NCBI GenBank assembly: GCA_037179385.1
Contig: CM074189.1
Coordinates: 22,145,020-22,209,019 of the forward strand
DNA from: Holothuria scabra
Lineage: Eukaryota; Echinodermata; Holothuroidea; Aspidochirotida; Holothuriidae
Length of the DNA stretch: 64,000 nucleotides
Direction of reading: 5' to 3'
The position numbers and the translations under genes were made by a program. Position 1 is the stretch's first letter, and each line of letters starts with the position of its first letter. Positions 12,961-25,262 of this stretch are shown here, piece by piece. The notes under the pieces are model-generated. The model did not search any database, was not told where the DNA came from, and saw nothing but the letters and a program-made list of their open reading frames with translations.

Positions 12961-14299
12961 TCTATACACTCACTTCTTTTTCCAAAATTCTTATGATATT
13001 ATTTTATAAAAGCACGGTCATCTGCACACAGAGTCGCTCTGGCCAGCTCTGACGGTGCGTTGGGGAGGACAAAATCCAGAGATGGGGAAATTGCCCCTTC
13101 CTTCCCCCCTTAGCACCGCTGTTCTCTGGTGTAAACTTCCAGCTTAAGTCAAACAGAGGAGATAACTTTCAACTTTTAATACATCATGTTGGGCAAAAAT
13201 GTTTTCGGGCGCGACGCGAAACCTAAAGCCCAAAGACTCGTTCCTGGGGGTGGGTATTTAGAGGGCGAAGCTGCCGGAAGCTCTGAAATTTTAGCATATC
13301 ACTGGAAGAGTCTCTGGAGTGGTTTATTATTTATTTTATTTACTTTATTTTGTTTACCCTAAATCCTCACTGCCCTAACGTGGGAGCAAATAGAGGACAA
13401 CATCTTGAAGGACAAATGTCTCCTTTCCTTCTTGCCCCTTCCCCATATCAGTGCCACAGCTCTTACTTAACATTCCAGCTTAAGTCACAGACACTAAAAC
13501 TCTTTCAAATTTCAAGACACTGCCCAAGACCTACCCCTTCTTTAGCCCATGATTCTTCTTCAATCTTTTGATTTTCTTTATCCAAGGGCAAATGGAATTA
13601 ATTATTGTATAATTTCCTTTATTACTGGTAAGTGAGTCGAAATTGTACTGTCATCCAAACGTCTGGCGGGTAAAACCTCGTAAAACTGTTGAAAAATAGA
13701 GATGAAGTAGTCTGGAAGGCACCTTTGCACACTGTGATGAATGGATTTGTGAGTTCCTCGAAATTCATGGAGAGGTTGACATGATGCTCGCTGCATATTT
13801 CCTCAAACTGCCTCATGGGTGAAATTGTTATCGACTGATGCCAAACTTCGTGTCAGGTATATCAAATGGTCAATAATGTCAAGTGGCACACGCATATAAC
13901 ACCACCAACATCGCATATATCCTGTCGTGCCTGCTACAAGAAATTAACTGAAGGTATTTGATCTCAGTCATTTCTAACTTTTTGCTTCAAGTTTAGACAG
14001 CAAGCCCAATGGCGTTAAGATTTCCCGCCAGTCTTGGGAATTCTTGCGAAATTTCACTTTTTAACATCCCGTGACTCGTAAGTGGATATCATTGTTATTT
14101 TAAGTACTTTTTTTACCTCTAATGATGTCAGATGGACAATGTTTGACCTTCTGGTGACTTTAATGAACCTCCATCAGTCCATTACTTCCATAAACAATAC
14201 AGATCTTCATGTCATCGTCTTTAGGAGCCATTTACGGGACATCCGCAGTCACACTTCTGGTGACTCTAAATAACAATTTACTTCCAACAAAAGCAAAAG
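12961..14299. other. Non-coding stretch left of the tandem array
   Basis: No gene supported. Overlapping minus-strand frames at 13602-13816 have no splice context. This DNA flanks the array's left border; I did not find a copy of its edge sequence beyond the right border. Confidence 0.45.
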
Positions 14300-15677
14300 G
14301 TAAAGTAAGGGTAGGCGGTGCACCATCTGACGTCACATGAGTAGTCTGCAAACTATAAGCACATTGGAAGGAAAGGCCCGAAATCTTTAGTGTAGATTTC
14401 ATACGAAAGACTTGGGTGGCATTATAGATTATATGCCGGGGGGTTGATTATTGTTGGTTTGGTCTCTGTGACCAGAAGGCTAGACCGGTTTCTGTTGCTT
14501 TGGCTCAATTTATAGCCCAACTTCATCAGTAGCGAACCGTTAAGAGGGTTGGGGTAATTTATCAACATTGTCTCATGATGCGGACAACATAGTAAAAGTA
14601 ACAGCTGAAAAATTTCTCGTAGATCCCATAGAATGTCGCTTTTGGGAGCGCAACTTACACTTATCACAGAGGCCTTACCTTGGCCGGGATAAGATCTTGG
14701 GGAATACATATTTGTAGGTTGAATAAAATGCCATTTAATTATAGGCCCATTCATAACGTAAAAGTTATAATGAATATGCCGTAGACTGTAACAATTCCCG
14801 GCGGGTGTTGCCTTTATCACCAGTAGTGTGGAAGGAGAGTGTAACAGTAAAATTCTGTATCCTCTCCACAGTAAATTCGGTTTACATGAGACAAAGATCC
14901 CACGAGATACAACATTTCACGACAATTTTTATAGTTCCTTAAAGCTTTTTAAGCAGGAGTTTAGGATCGTCGTTCTCAAGAAGTCTAATCCCTCTGGTGC
15001 GATAGACCGAGGGTTAGGTGTCGTTCTCTCAACGCAACCCCTTTTAAATTTTTCCGGGGAGAGTTAGAGATCAACACAATCTCGTAGGGTCTCACAAGGC
15101 ATGAGGTTATGAACTTGATAAATTCGGAGCCTTAATTTGATAGGCTGGGGTTTGAGTCTTTATGACTATCGAGAAATTATTCGTGAGGTACTTGGGTTTC
15201 TTTCGCCATTTAAAGGGTATGGGCAGTTCATGACTACGTATAGTCTGCATTTCCTTATTGGCAAGATATTGACACTTAGGTAACTCTATGGTTATGGTTA
15301 AAGATATGCCTTTATTTTAGGCTCTAGGGTTGTTTCCTCAGTTGAGTCGTTGTAGACTGGGGTTGCTGAAGCATCAGAGAGAAGGTCTCTTACAATGTCA
15401 TTTGGACCTGAAAGAGAATACCTTGGATTCTGTCTTCTGATTGGTCAATTTTATTGGCGCCAAGGCTGCCGTGTTATGTTGTGTCAAAATCAAGCAAGGT
15501 TGTGCTAGTTTGAAAGGTTCTTTTGGGATATTTATACTTTTAGATCTCCTCCTTAAGGTAGGAAAGGACTTGAAATTTTAGTCCTTATGTTAACGTCAGA
15601 GATTCCACAGAGGAATTCTCGGTGTATCTAACCTACGTCCCAATTTTTCGAGAAAAAAAAACGGGAAGCAAATTCAA
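14300..15677 (+). repeat. Array unit 1
   Basis: First 1378-bp unit. It carries the GTAGGCGG form of the start, shared with unit 5 and the right inverted end, whereas units 2-4 read GTAGTCGG. It has several private differences, including ATGAGTAGTC at about 14338 and AATTTATCAAC at about 14556. That is expected if the outer unit is less homogenised than the inner ones. Confidence 0.85.
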
Positions 15678-17054
15678 GTAAAGTAAGGGTAGTCGGTGCA
15701 CCATCTGACGTCACATGGGTAGTCTGCAAACTATAAGCACATTGGAAGGAAAGGCCCGAAATCTTTAGTGTAGATTTCATACGAAAGACTTGGGTGGCAT
15801 TATAGATTATATGCCGGGGGGTTGATTATTGTTGGTTTGGTCTCTGTGACCAGAAGGCTAGACCGGTTTCTGTTGCTTTGGCTCAATTTATAGCCCAACT
15901 TCATCAGTAGCGAACCGTTAAGAGGGTTGGGGTAATTAATCAGCATTGTCTCATGATGCGGACAACATAGTAAAAGTAACAGCTAAAAATTTTCTCGTAG
16001 ATCCCATAGAATGTCGCTTTTGGGAGTGCAACTTACACTTATCACAGAGGCCTTACCTTGGCCGGGATAAGATCTTGGGGAATACATATTTGTAGGTTGA
16101 ATAAAATGCCATTTAATTATAGGCCCGTTCATAACGTAAAAGTTATAATAAATATGCCGTAGACTGTAACAATTCCCGGCGGGTGTTGCCTTTATCACCA
16201 GTAGTGTGGAAGGAGAGTGTAACAGTAAAATTCTGTATCCTCTCCACAGTAAATTCGGTTTACATGAGACAAAGATCCCACGAGATACAACATTTCACGA
16301 CAATTTTTATAGTTCCTTAAAGCTTTTTAAGCAGGAGTTTAGGATCGTCGTTCTCAAGAAGTCTAATCCCTCTGGTGCGATAGACCGAGGGTTAGGTGTC
16401 GTTCTCTCAACGCAACCCCTTTTAAGTTTTTCCGGGGAGAGTTAGAGATCAACACAATCTCGTAGGGTCTCACAAGGCATGAGGTTATGAACTTGATAAA
16501 TTCGGAGCCTTAATTTGATAGGCTGGGGTTTGAGTCTTTATGACCATCGAGAAATTATTCGTGAGGTACTTGGGTTTCTTTCGCCATTTAAAGGGTTATG
16601 GGCAGTTCATGACTACGTATAGTCTGCATTTCCTTATTGGCAAGATATTGACACTTAGGTAACTCTATGGTTATGGTTAAAGATATGCCTTTATTTTAGG
16701 CTCTAGGGTTGTTTCCTCAGTTGAGTCGTTGTAGACTGGGGTTGCTGAAGCATCAGAGAGAAGGTCTCTTACAATGTCATTTGGACCTGAAAGAGAATAC
16801 CTTGGATTCTGTCTTCTGATTGGTCAATTTTATTGGCGCCAAGGCTGCCGTGTTATGTTGTGTCAAAATCAAGCAAGGTTGTGCTAGTTTGAAAGGTTCT
16901 TTTGGGATATTTATACTTTTAGATCTCCTCCTTAAGGTAGGAAAGGACTTGAAATTTTAGTCCTTATGTTAACGTCAGAGATTCCACAGAGGAATTCTCG
17001 GTGTATCTAACCTACGTCCCAATTTTTCGAAAAAAAAACGGGAAGCAAATTCAA
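15678..17054 (+). repeat. Array unit 2
   Basis: 1377-bp unit, nearly identical to units 3 and 4. It contains the A run before the next junction (about 17029-17038), whose length or base content varies from unit to unit. Confidence 0.85.
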
Positions 17055-18432
17055 GTAAAGTAAGGGTAGTCGGTGCACCATCTGACGTCACATGGGTAGT
17101 CTGCAAACTATAAGCACATTGGAAGGAAAGACCCGAAATCTTTAGTGTAGATTTCATACGAAAGACTTGGGTGGCATTATAGATTATATGCCGGGGGTTG
17201 ATTATTGTTGGTTTGGTCTCTGTGACCAGAAGGCTAGACCGGTTTCTGTTGCTTTGGCTCAATTTATAGCCCAACTTCATCAGTAGCGAACCGTTAAGAG
17301 GGTTGGGGTAATTAATCAGCATTGTCTCATGATGCGGACAACATAGTAAAAGTAACAGCTAAAAATTTTCTCGTAGATCCCATAGAATGTCGCTTTTGGG
17401 AGCGCAACTTACACTTATCACAGAGGCCTTACCTTGGCCGGGATAAGATCTTGGGGAATACATATTTGTAGGTTGAATAAAATGCCATTTAATTATAGGC
17501 CCGTTCATAACGTAAAAGTTATAATAAATATGCCGTAGACTGTAACAATTCCCGGCGGGTGTTGCCTTTATCACCAGTAGTGTGGAAGGAGAGTGTAACA
17601 GTAAAATTCTGTATCCTCTCCACAGTAAATTCGGTTTACATGAGACAAAGATCCCACGAGATACAACATTTCACGACAATTTTTATAGTTCCTTAAAGCT
17701 TTTTAAGCAGGAGTTTAGGATCGTCGTTCTCAAGAAGTCTAATCCCTCTGGTGCGATAGACCGAGGGTTAGGTGTCGTTCTCTCAACGCAACCCCTTTTA
17801 AGTTTTTCCGGGGAGAGTTAGAGATCAACACAATCTCGTAGGGTCTCACAAGGCATGAGGTTATGAACTTGATAAATTCGGAGCCTTAATTTGATAGGCT
17901 GGGGTTTGAGTCTTTATGACCATCGAGAAATTATTCGTGAGGTACTTGGGTTTCTTTCGCCATTTAAAGGGTTATGGGCAGTTCATGACTACGTATAGTC
18001 TGCATTTCCTTATTGGCAAGATATTGACACTTAGGTAACTCTATGGTTATGGTTAAAGATATGCCTTTATTTTAGGCTCTAGGGTTGTTTCCTCAGTTGA
18101 GTCGTTGTAGACTGGGGTTGCTGAAGCATCAGAGAGAAGGTCTCTTACAATGTCATTTGGACCTGAAAGAGAATACCTTGGATTCTGTCTTCTGATTGGT
18201 CAATTTTATTGGCGCCAAGGCTGCCGTGTTATGTTGTGTCAAAATCAAGCAAGGTTGTGCTAGTTTGAAAGGTTCTTTTGGGATATTTATACTTTTAGAT
18301 CTCCTCCTTAAGGTAGGAAAGGACTTGAAATTTTAGTCCTTATGTTAACGTCAGAGATTCCACAGAGGAATTCTCGGTGTATCTAACCTACGTCCCAATT
18401 TTTCGAGAAATATAAACGGGAAGCAAATTCAA
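17055..18432 (+). repeat. Array unit 3
   Basis: 1378-bp unit. It shares TTGGGAGCGCAACTT with unit 1, while units 2, 4 and 5 have TTGGGAGTGCAACTT, so variants are shuffled between units. The A run before its right junction is interrupted (GAGAAATATAAACG). Confidence 0.85.
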
Positions 18433-19804
18433 GTAAAGTAAGGGTAGTCGGTGCACCATCTGACGTCACATGGGTAGTCTGCAAACTATAAGCACATTGG
18501 AAGGAAAGGCCCGAAATCTTTAGTGTAGATTTCATACGAAAGACTTGGGTGGCATTATAGATTATATGCCGGGGGTTGATTATTGTTGGTTTGGTCTCTG
18601 TGACCAGAAGGCTAGACCGGTTTCTGTTGCTTTGGCTCAATTTATAGCCCAACTTCATCAGTAGCGAACCGTTAAGAGGGTTGGGGTAATTAATCAGCAT
18701 TGTCTCATGATGCGGACAACATAGTAAAAGTAACAGCTAAAAATTTTCTCGTAGATCCCATAGAATGTCGCTTTTGGGAGTGCAACTTACACTTATCACA
18801 GAGGCCTTACCTTGGCCGGGATAAGATCTTGGGGAATACATATTTGTAGGTTGAATAAAATGCCATTTAATTATAGGCCCGTTCATAACGTAAAAGTTAT
18901 AATAAATATGCCGTAGACTGTAACAATTCCCGGCGGGTGTTGCCTTTATCACCAGTAGTGTGGAAGGAGAGTGTAACAGTAAAATTCTGTATCCTCTCCA
19001 CAGTAAATTCGGTTTACATGAGACAAAGATCCCACGAGATACAACATTTCACGACAATTTTTATAGTTCCTTAAAGCTTTTTAAGCAGGAGTTTAGGATC
19101 GTCGTTCTCAAGAAGTCTAATCCCTCTGGTGCGATAGACCGAGGGTTAGGTGTCGTTCTCTCAACGCAACCCCTTTTAAGTTTTTCCGGGGAGAGTTAGA
19201 GATCAACACAATCTCGTAGGGTCTCACAAGGCATGAGGTTATGAACTTGATAAATTCGGAGCCTTAATTTGATAGGCTGGGGTTTGAGTCTTTATGACTA
19301 TCGAGAAATTATTCGTGAGGTACTTGGGTTTCTTTCGCCATTTAAAGGGTATGGGCAGTTCATGACTACGTATAGTCTGCATTTCCTTATTGGCAAGATA
19401 TTGACACTTAGGTAACTCTATGGTTATGGTTAAAGATATGCCTTTATTTTAGGCTCTAGGGTTGTTTCCTCAGTTGAGTCGTTGTAGACTGGGGTTGCTG
19501 AAGCATCAGAGAGAAGGTCTCTTACAATGTCATTTGGACCTGAAAGAGAATACCTTGGATTCTGTCTTCTGATTGGTCAATTTTATTGGCGCCAAGGCTG
19601 CCGTGTTATGTTGTGTCAAAATCAAGCAAGGTTGTGCTAGTTTGAAAGGTTCTTTTGGGATATTTATACTTTTAGATCTCCTCCTTAAGGTAGGAAAGGA
19701 CTTGAAATTTTAGTCCTTATGTTAACGTCAGAGATTCCACAGAGGAATTCTCGGTGTATCTAACCTACGTCCCAATTTTTCGAAAAAACGGGAAGCAAAT
19801 TCAA
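18433..19804 (+). repeat. Array unit 4
   Basis: 1372-bp unit, shorter mainly because the A run before the junction is reduced (TTTTTCGAAAAAACGGG). It lacks one G in TTTAAAGGGTATGGGC, as unit 1 does; units 2, 3 and 5 have TTTAAAGGGTTATGGGC. Confidence 0.85.
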
Positions 19805-20927
19805 GTAAAGTAAGGGTAGGCGGTGCACCATCTGACGTCACATGGGTAGTCTGCAAACTATAAGCACATTGGAAGGAAAGGCCCGAAATCTTTAGTGTAG
19901 ATTTCATACGAAAGACTTGGGTGGCATTATAGATTATATGCCGGGGGGTTGATTATTGTTGGTTTGGTCTCTGTGACCAGAAGGCTAGACCGGTTTCTGT
20001 TGCTTTGGCTCAATTTATAGCCCAACTTCATCAGTAGCGAACCGTTAAGAGGGTTGGGGTAATTAATCAGCATTGTCTCATGATGCGGACAACATAGTAA
20101 AAGTAACAGCTAAAAATTTTCTCGTAGATCCCATAGAATGTCGCTTTTGGGAGTGCAACTTACACTTATCACAGAGGCCTTACCTTGGCCGGGATAAGAT
20201 CTTGGGGAATACATATTTGTAGGTTGAATAAAATGCCATTTAATTATAGGCCCGTTCATAACGTAAAAGTTATAATAAATATGCCGTAGACTGTAACAAT
20301 TCCCGGCGGGTGTTGCCTTTATCACCAGTAGTGTGGAAGGAGAGTGTAACAGTAAAATTCTGTATCCTCTCCACAGTAAATTCGGTTTACATGAGACAAA
20401 GATCCCACGAGATACAACATTTCACGACAATTTTTATAGTTCCTTAAAGCTTTTTAAGCAGGAGTTTAGGATCGTCGTTCTCAAGAAGTCTAATCCCTCT
20501 GGTGCGATAGACCGAGGGTTAGGTGTCGTTCTCTCAACGCAACCCCTTTTAAGTTTTTCCGGGGAGAGTTAGAGATCAACACAATCTCGTAGGGTCTCAC
20601 AAGGCATGAGGTTATGAACTTGATAAATTCGGAGCCTTAATTTGATAGGCTGGGGTTTGAGTCTTTATGACTATCGAGAAATTATTCGTGAGGTACTTGG
20701 GTTTCTTTCGCCATTTAAAGGGTTATGGGCAGTTCATGACTACGTATAGTCTGTATTTCCTTATTGGCAAGATATTGACACTTAGGTAACTCTATGGTTA
20801 TGGTTAAAGATATGCCTTTATTTTAGGCTCTAGGGTTGTTTCCTCAGTTGAGTCTTTGTAGACTGGGGTTGCTGAAGCATCAGAGAGAAGGTCTCTTACA
20901 ATGTCATTTGGACCTGAAAGAGAAGTT
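19805..20927 (+). repeat. Array unit 5, truncated
   Basis: About 1123 bp of the unit. The sequence follows the consensus through GACCTGAAAGAGAA and then switches to the inverted end, so the last ~250 bp of the unit, including the CCAAT-like GATTGGTCAA, are missing. Confidence 0.8.
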
Positions 20928-21146
20928 GGGCCATAAATTGAGCCAAAGCAACAGAAACCGGTCTAGCCTTCTGGTCACAGAGACCAAACCAACAATAATC
21001 AACCCCCCGGCACATAATCTATAATGCCACCCAAGGCTTTCGTATGAAATCTACACTAAAGATTTCGGGCCTTTCCTTCCAATGTGCTTTTAGTTTGCAG
21101 ACTACCCATGTAACGTCAGATGGTGCACCGCCTACCCTTACTTAAC
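20928..21146 (-). repeat. Inverted end of the array
   Basis: Reverse complement of 14300-14520. The match runs from TTGGGCCATAAATTGAGCC inward to TACCCTTACTTAAC at the outer edge, with a few substitutions (for example GTGCTTTTAGTTTG). It abuts the T tract at 21147. Confidence 0.85.
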
Positions 21147-21189
21147 TTTTTTTTTTTTTTTTTTTTTTTTTCTTTTTTTTTTTTTTTTA
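21147..21189. repeat. Long T tract at the array's right edge
   Basis: An almost pure run of about 40 T, broken by a single C at 21171. On the other strand it is a poly(A) leading into the unit's first bases, matching the A run that precedes each internal unit junction. Confidence 0.8.
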
Positions 21190-24100
21190 ATGAAACATCT
21201 ATTACCCAAATATGAGAAGTATCGATCTCTGATATTTTCAGATATCTTTTTAGCAACTAATATCTGGGTTTGCACAGTTTTATCTCCGTCTGGTAATGAC
21301 ACATGATCTTGGACCACCACTAAATAACATAAAATTTTCCTTTTCATAATGACAAATCAATAAACCAGACGTAAAAGGTATTGACCTCTAGATTTTACCC
21401 CCCCCCCCCACCCCAAACGAGAGGTTCTTACTCAACGTGATAAATTTATACCCTGACTCAGATCAACGTGATTGCCCGCCGCCTTAGCGTTTTTACATTA
21501 ACGAAGAAAAGTCAAAACAATAACATGACATTGAATTAATAAGGCGGTGTTATCAAAATTGGACTAAAAAGTTCCGTTGATTAAAAGAACGGTATTAAAG
21601 TGCAAGTCAAGTCAAGGTTCAAAAATATACATAAATAAAAGAACATAAAAAGTGAAATCGTACAGTCCAGCTCCCACTACCACAGGACATTCCTGAGCAG
21701 AGATATTAACTGTTAAAGTTCATTCCCTAAAAACAAATTGGTCTATTGCGCAACAATTGCTTTGTTTCCCTTTAGAAATAAAAATGCTATCATAGCCTTG
21801 AACACTTTCTGCATAGCATGTTGCACAGAAAGGGCCCTAATTAATAACATCACCTCATATGAGTAAGAATGCCATGACACCTTGGTACAAGGGGCAGTAA
21901 CTTTCAGAAAAACAAGGAAATACAAAGATTGTTAAAAATAAGTAGTATAACAATGACACATCAAATTATTGCGAAACGTACCATTTTAAGTTGAGTGAAT
22001 AAATTTCAACAATTTCTATCCTAGCTCAAAAATATCCCATTAAAATGGGAGTTGGACTGTTGGAAGCCAGAAATTTTTGCAAGGGGGGCAAGTTCATTCA
22101 TGGATGATTGAATTGTGTACACTATCTAGGCGGAGCGCCACCATAGGTTGGCGCGGAGCGTACAAGAAAATTTTGGGCCTTACAAACCCTCCAGATGGCC
22201 GGAAACGACACTTGGCGAGTGTTATAAGCTGCATGTACCCAGTCCTGAAACAGGGATTTCATGTCTGTAATTTTTAGATTTTTAGAATTTTCAGTGTAAA
22301 AAATTGTTGAAGGGAAATCTGCCTCTCGGTCACGGCCTCGCACGCCTATGCACGATAAAACTTACAACTGTCAAACAGCCTATATAGGCCTATATCCGTT
22401 ACCCAATTATGAACCATACCCCCCCCCCCATATTCACCTTGTATATCCCAGTTACATCCGCGTGTCGCCACTTGAGATCAGCATGTGACCAAACCAAGAC
22501 CAACGCATTCATCAGTAGTCGGATGCCATATGCACACTACATACCTGACAACTAGTACAATTTTAGCATAGTTTTTACAATTACAAATTTCCAATAGATA
22601 TCACGAATGATGGTCCCCAAATTAGGATTTCACTATTCAGCATACCATCTCCTCTTTTGCTATTTCTGGTCAAATGTCCGTATATTTCAGTAGAAACTGA
22701 CGCTGTGAGTGAAGATATTTTGATTATTTATTTAAAAAAAATTTTATTTCAATTTTTAATTAATTTTTTCACAAGTTTGATTTTCCAGGGGGGGGGGGGC
22801 AAGTGCCCCCTTGCCCCCCCCCCCCTTCCGGACGACCATGAACATATATTTTTAATTTTTTGACTTGAAGTACACTTTAATCACAGTTGCTGCCCGAGAA
22901 GAGCTTCTCGTAAACAACTGAGTAACTATTGTCACATTGGTTATCGTCACATACGGAAACTTTTACAAAACAGTGACGCACACTGTAAAAACTGTTGGAC
23001 GCGTACAATACATGACAAATTGTTGGGTTCAAAATTATTTCGTCAGGTGGCACATGCTTCCAGTTTTTTCGAGGGTAGGTAACGTGAAAACAACAAAAGG
23101 TGTGGTATGCTTAATTGACACATAGGTGTGTTTCCAACACCCAAAACGTTATCACACTCTGTGGATGGAGTTGATGGTCGTGAACTTTCTTTTCACAGTC
23201 TTCGTCCCTAAGTTTAAACTACACATACGTTAAAACGAAATAGTTGGAACAATTAGTAATGGCTCCACTTACAAAAACCCGAGTCCAGGTGGGAAAGCAT
23301 CCGGTTGTATCTGCAATATGTTGTTGTTAGACAAGATTCTAGATCAAGAAGATGAGTAAAAACCGTACACGTCTAAAAGGTAAAAATTCTTGTATAGCAG
23401 TAAATTTTGTGAAGAGTAATAACAGATCTTTAACAGCAAACCAGAAAATAAAAATGCTCAGTGAATCCTTGCTGATTTTGAGCTCGTTTAGATCATATGT
23501 AATTTTACGGCCCGCAGTTTCTAACCCATTGTTTAAATCGGGCCGGTCGGGGCATTATTTCCAGTTGTGGCCCTCTGGTTTGTTTTCCCTACTCCGTTGC
23601 TCATAATGAGCACCAAGCACAAGGACAGTAGCTTCCATGGCTGATCTTGGAAATTCATGGGAAATTTGACCTTTTTACCTCCGATGAACCCAGTCGAAGA
23701 TCTTGGTAATTCCTGAAAATTTTTAAATTTGACCCCCAGTAATCCCGTGAGACGACTTTCGGAAAATCTTGGAAAATCTGGATGTTTAACTAATAATGGG
23801 CGCTAAAGGACGGTTTTGACCTCTGTTGACCTGACATGGCCTATTATGGCGTATTTCAATGAAATGAAATGACATGTGAGACCTCCACCCAAAATTTTAG
23901 GGTTCAACTTTTCAACATTACAAATCTATCACCCAAAAGAATGACTTACTTCAACACTGCTGTCTTGATATCGTCTTCAAAAACCATTCAGACCTGTCAC
24001 CAGGCAACTTACTGGAGAGGCAATTCTTTTTTTAGGGAGAGGGGAATTTTTCAGCGAGTGAAATATAAAACTTGTGAAAAGCAAACATCAAACTCACTAG

Positions 24101-25044
24101 TAAGAATTTACACAAGTGGGAAATTGCATGAGACCACTTGGCTTAAAAAATCAACTCAATTTTAGGGCAGTTCATCCAAAGGGTTATATGTCAATGAATG
24201 ATATGCATCCTATAAAAACGAGAACATTTCCTACTTATTAGCCCAGAGCAACAGGTAATTCACACTGGATATTCAAACTATACATTACATAATAACTTAA
24301 GCGACGACTACATAAGTATTCAAAATCAACATAACTAGGTCTATATTGCCTTGATCTCAAGGGCCTCAATTAGTACGTTTTGCATCATGGATTACACCAA
24401 TATCTCATTTTTCTTTTTTTTTCCTGAAAATTTGTTGGATGCTTTTAAAGGGAGAGTTTAGACAAAAAATAAATCTTCAAATGTGACAAATCTACTCAGT
24501 GTGGTGAAATTTCCATTCAAATCGGACATGTTTCTCTCGAGATATCAGCAAATGAAATTACTATATTTGTTTTCAAAAGTGAGGTGGAGGGCAGCAGAGA
24601 TTGTATAACTTCCTCACATTGACAAGGAGTGCTTTGTTTCCCTTTGTTTCTTCAGACTATTGTGTTGTCCTTGAAGTTAATAGGAATAGGACCTTCCAAT
24701 AGGGATTGCAAAGTTTGAAAAGTTTTCATGTCGTTTATGCAATCTCATTGTGATGATATGGGACTGTTGAGGAAATATAAAAGGCTGTAAAGTTTAGAGA
24801 AAAACAAAAGGCTGTCATTTAATGTGGGGATAGCATGTCGTATGTGCTTGCTGCAAGTTCACTGTTTGTTGAAAATGTGACAACTTTACTTGCTAATATC
24901 TTGAGAACTAAACATCGAATTTCAATGCTAATTTCACCAAAATGCTAAGAATAAGTACCCCTCTAACATATCAAAACTTAATATGACTTCGAACCATTCT
25001 TTAAACACTTTTACACTACGATAGTTTCTGATCGTTGTTCTCCT
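21190..25044. other. Non-coding stretch with repeat debris
   Basis: No gene supported. C runs near 21400 and 22421. Sequence at 22080-22350 contains the inverted GC motif GCGGAGCG...GGCGCGGAGCG seen beside G-tract repeats. A G run and a C run near 22790-22825 look like another head of that family. TTTGACC/GAAATTTGACC phrases near 23660-23740 hint at decayed ~150-bp repeat units. Confidence 0.4.
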
Positions 25045-25262
25045 TTACCAGTAGTCATGACCAAGGGCTGCACCATGCTATATTTATTGGAGTCAACTCT
25101 AAAAAAAGGAACCTACTGCCATTCCGGGTGATGCTTTGCATAAGCAAAAGAGTAAGGAAAACAAGCCACTGATCCACAACTGGAAAAAAATACCTCGGCC
25201 GGCTCGACTTCAACCAATAGGTTGGAAACTGTGCCGTAAACTCTATCTATCTAATTAACAAA
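25045..25262 (+). mobile_element. SINE copy, body and tail
   Basis: Shares with the copies at 27.9 and 49.1 kb the ordered phrases ACTCTAAAAAAAGGAACCTACTG, GCATAAGCAA, CAAGCCA...CACAACTGGAAAA, AACCAATAGGTTGG and AAACTG(T/G)GCCGTAAA. The tRNA-like head (ATGACCAAGGGCTGCACCATGC) is degraded. It has a simple ATCT/AACA tail. Confidence 0.7.

Larger units (their letters stand above)
14300..21146. mobile_element. 6.85-kb tandem array closed by an inverted end
   Basis: Five head-to-tail copies of one ~1.38-kb unit start at 14300, 15678, 17055, 18433 and 19805 (spacings 1378, 1377, 1378 and 1372). The fifth stops at about 20927. The next bases, to 21146, are the reverse complement of the first ~220 bp of the unit, so the array has inverted ends reading GTAAGGGTAGGCGGTGCACC on the left and its mirror on the right. 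A long T tract follows. Units differ at only a few positions. They carry identical short open frames on both strands (79 and 71 codons), but these contain no known motif and are conserved simply because the copies are young. No transposase is present. It may be a non-autonomous foldback-like transposon whose interior amplified, or a satellite seeded by one. Confidence 0.85.

Noticed and set aside
14422..14820. 71-132-codon minus-strand frames in the array units
   Set aside because: Length changes with single indels between units and no domain is visible, so they behave as chance frames.
14828..15067. 79-codon plus-strand frame repeated in every array unit
   Set aside because: Its repetition follows from the young tandem copies. 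There is no known motif, an antisense frame of similar length lies alongside, and it is not kept in the diverged copy at 38 kb.
14300..21146. snRNA or 5S rRNA gene cluster as the explanation of the array
   Set aside because: I compared the unit by eye with the conserved parts of U1, U2, U4, U5 and 5S as I know them and found no convincing match.
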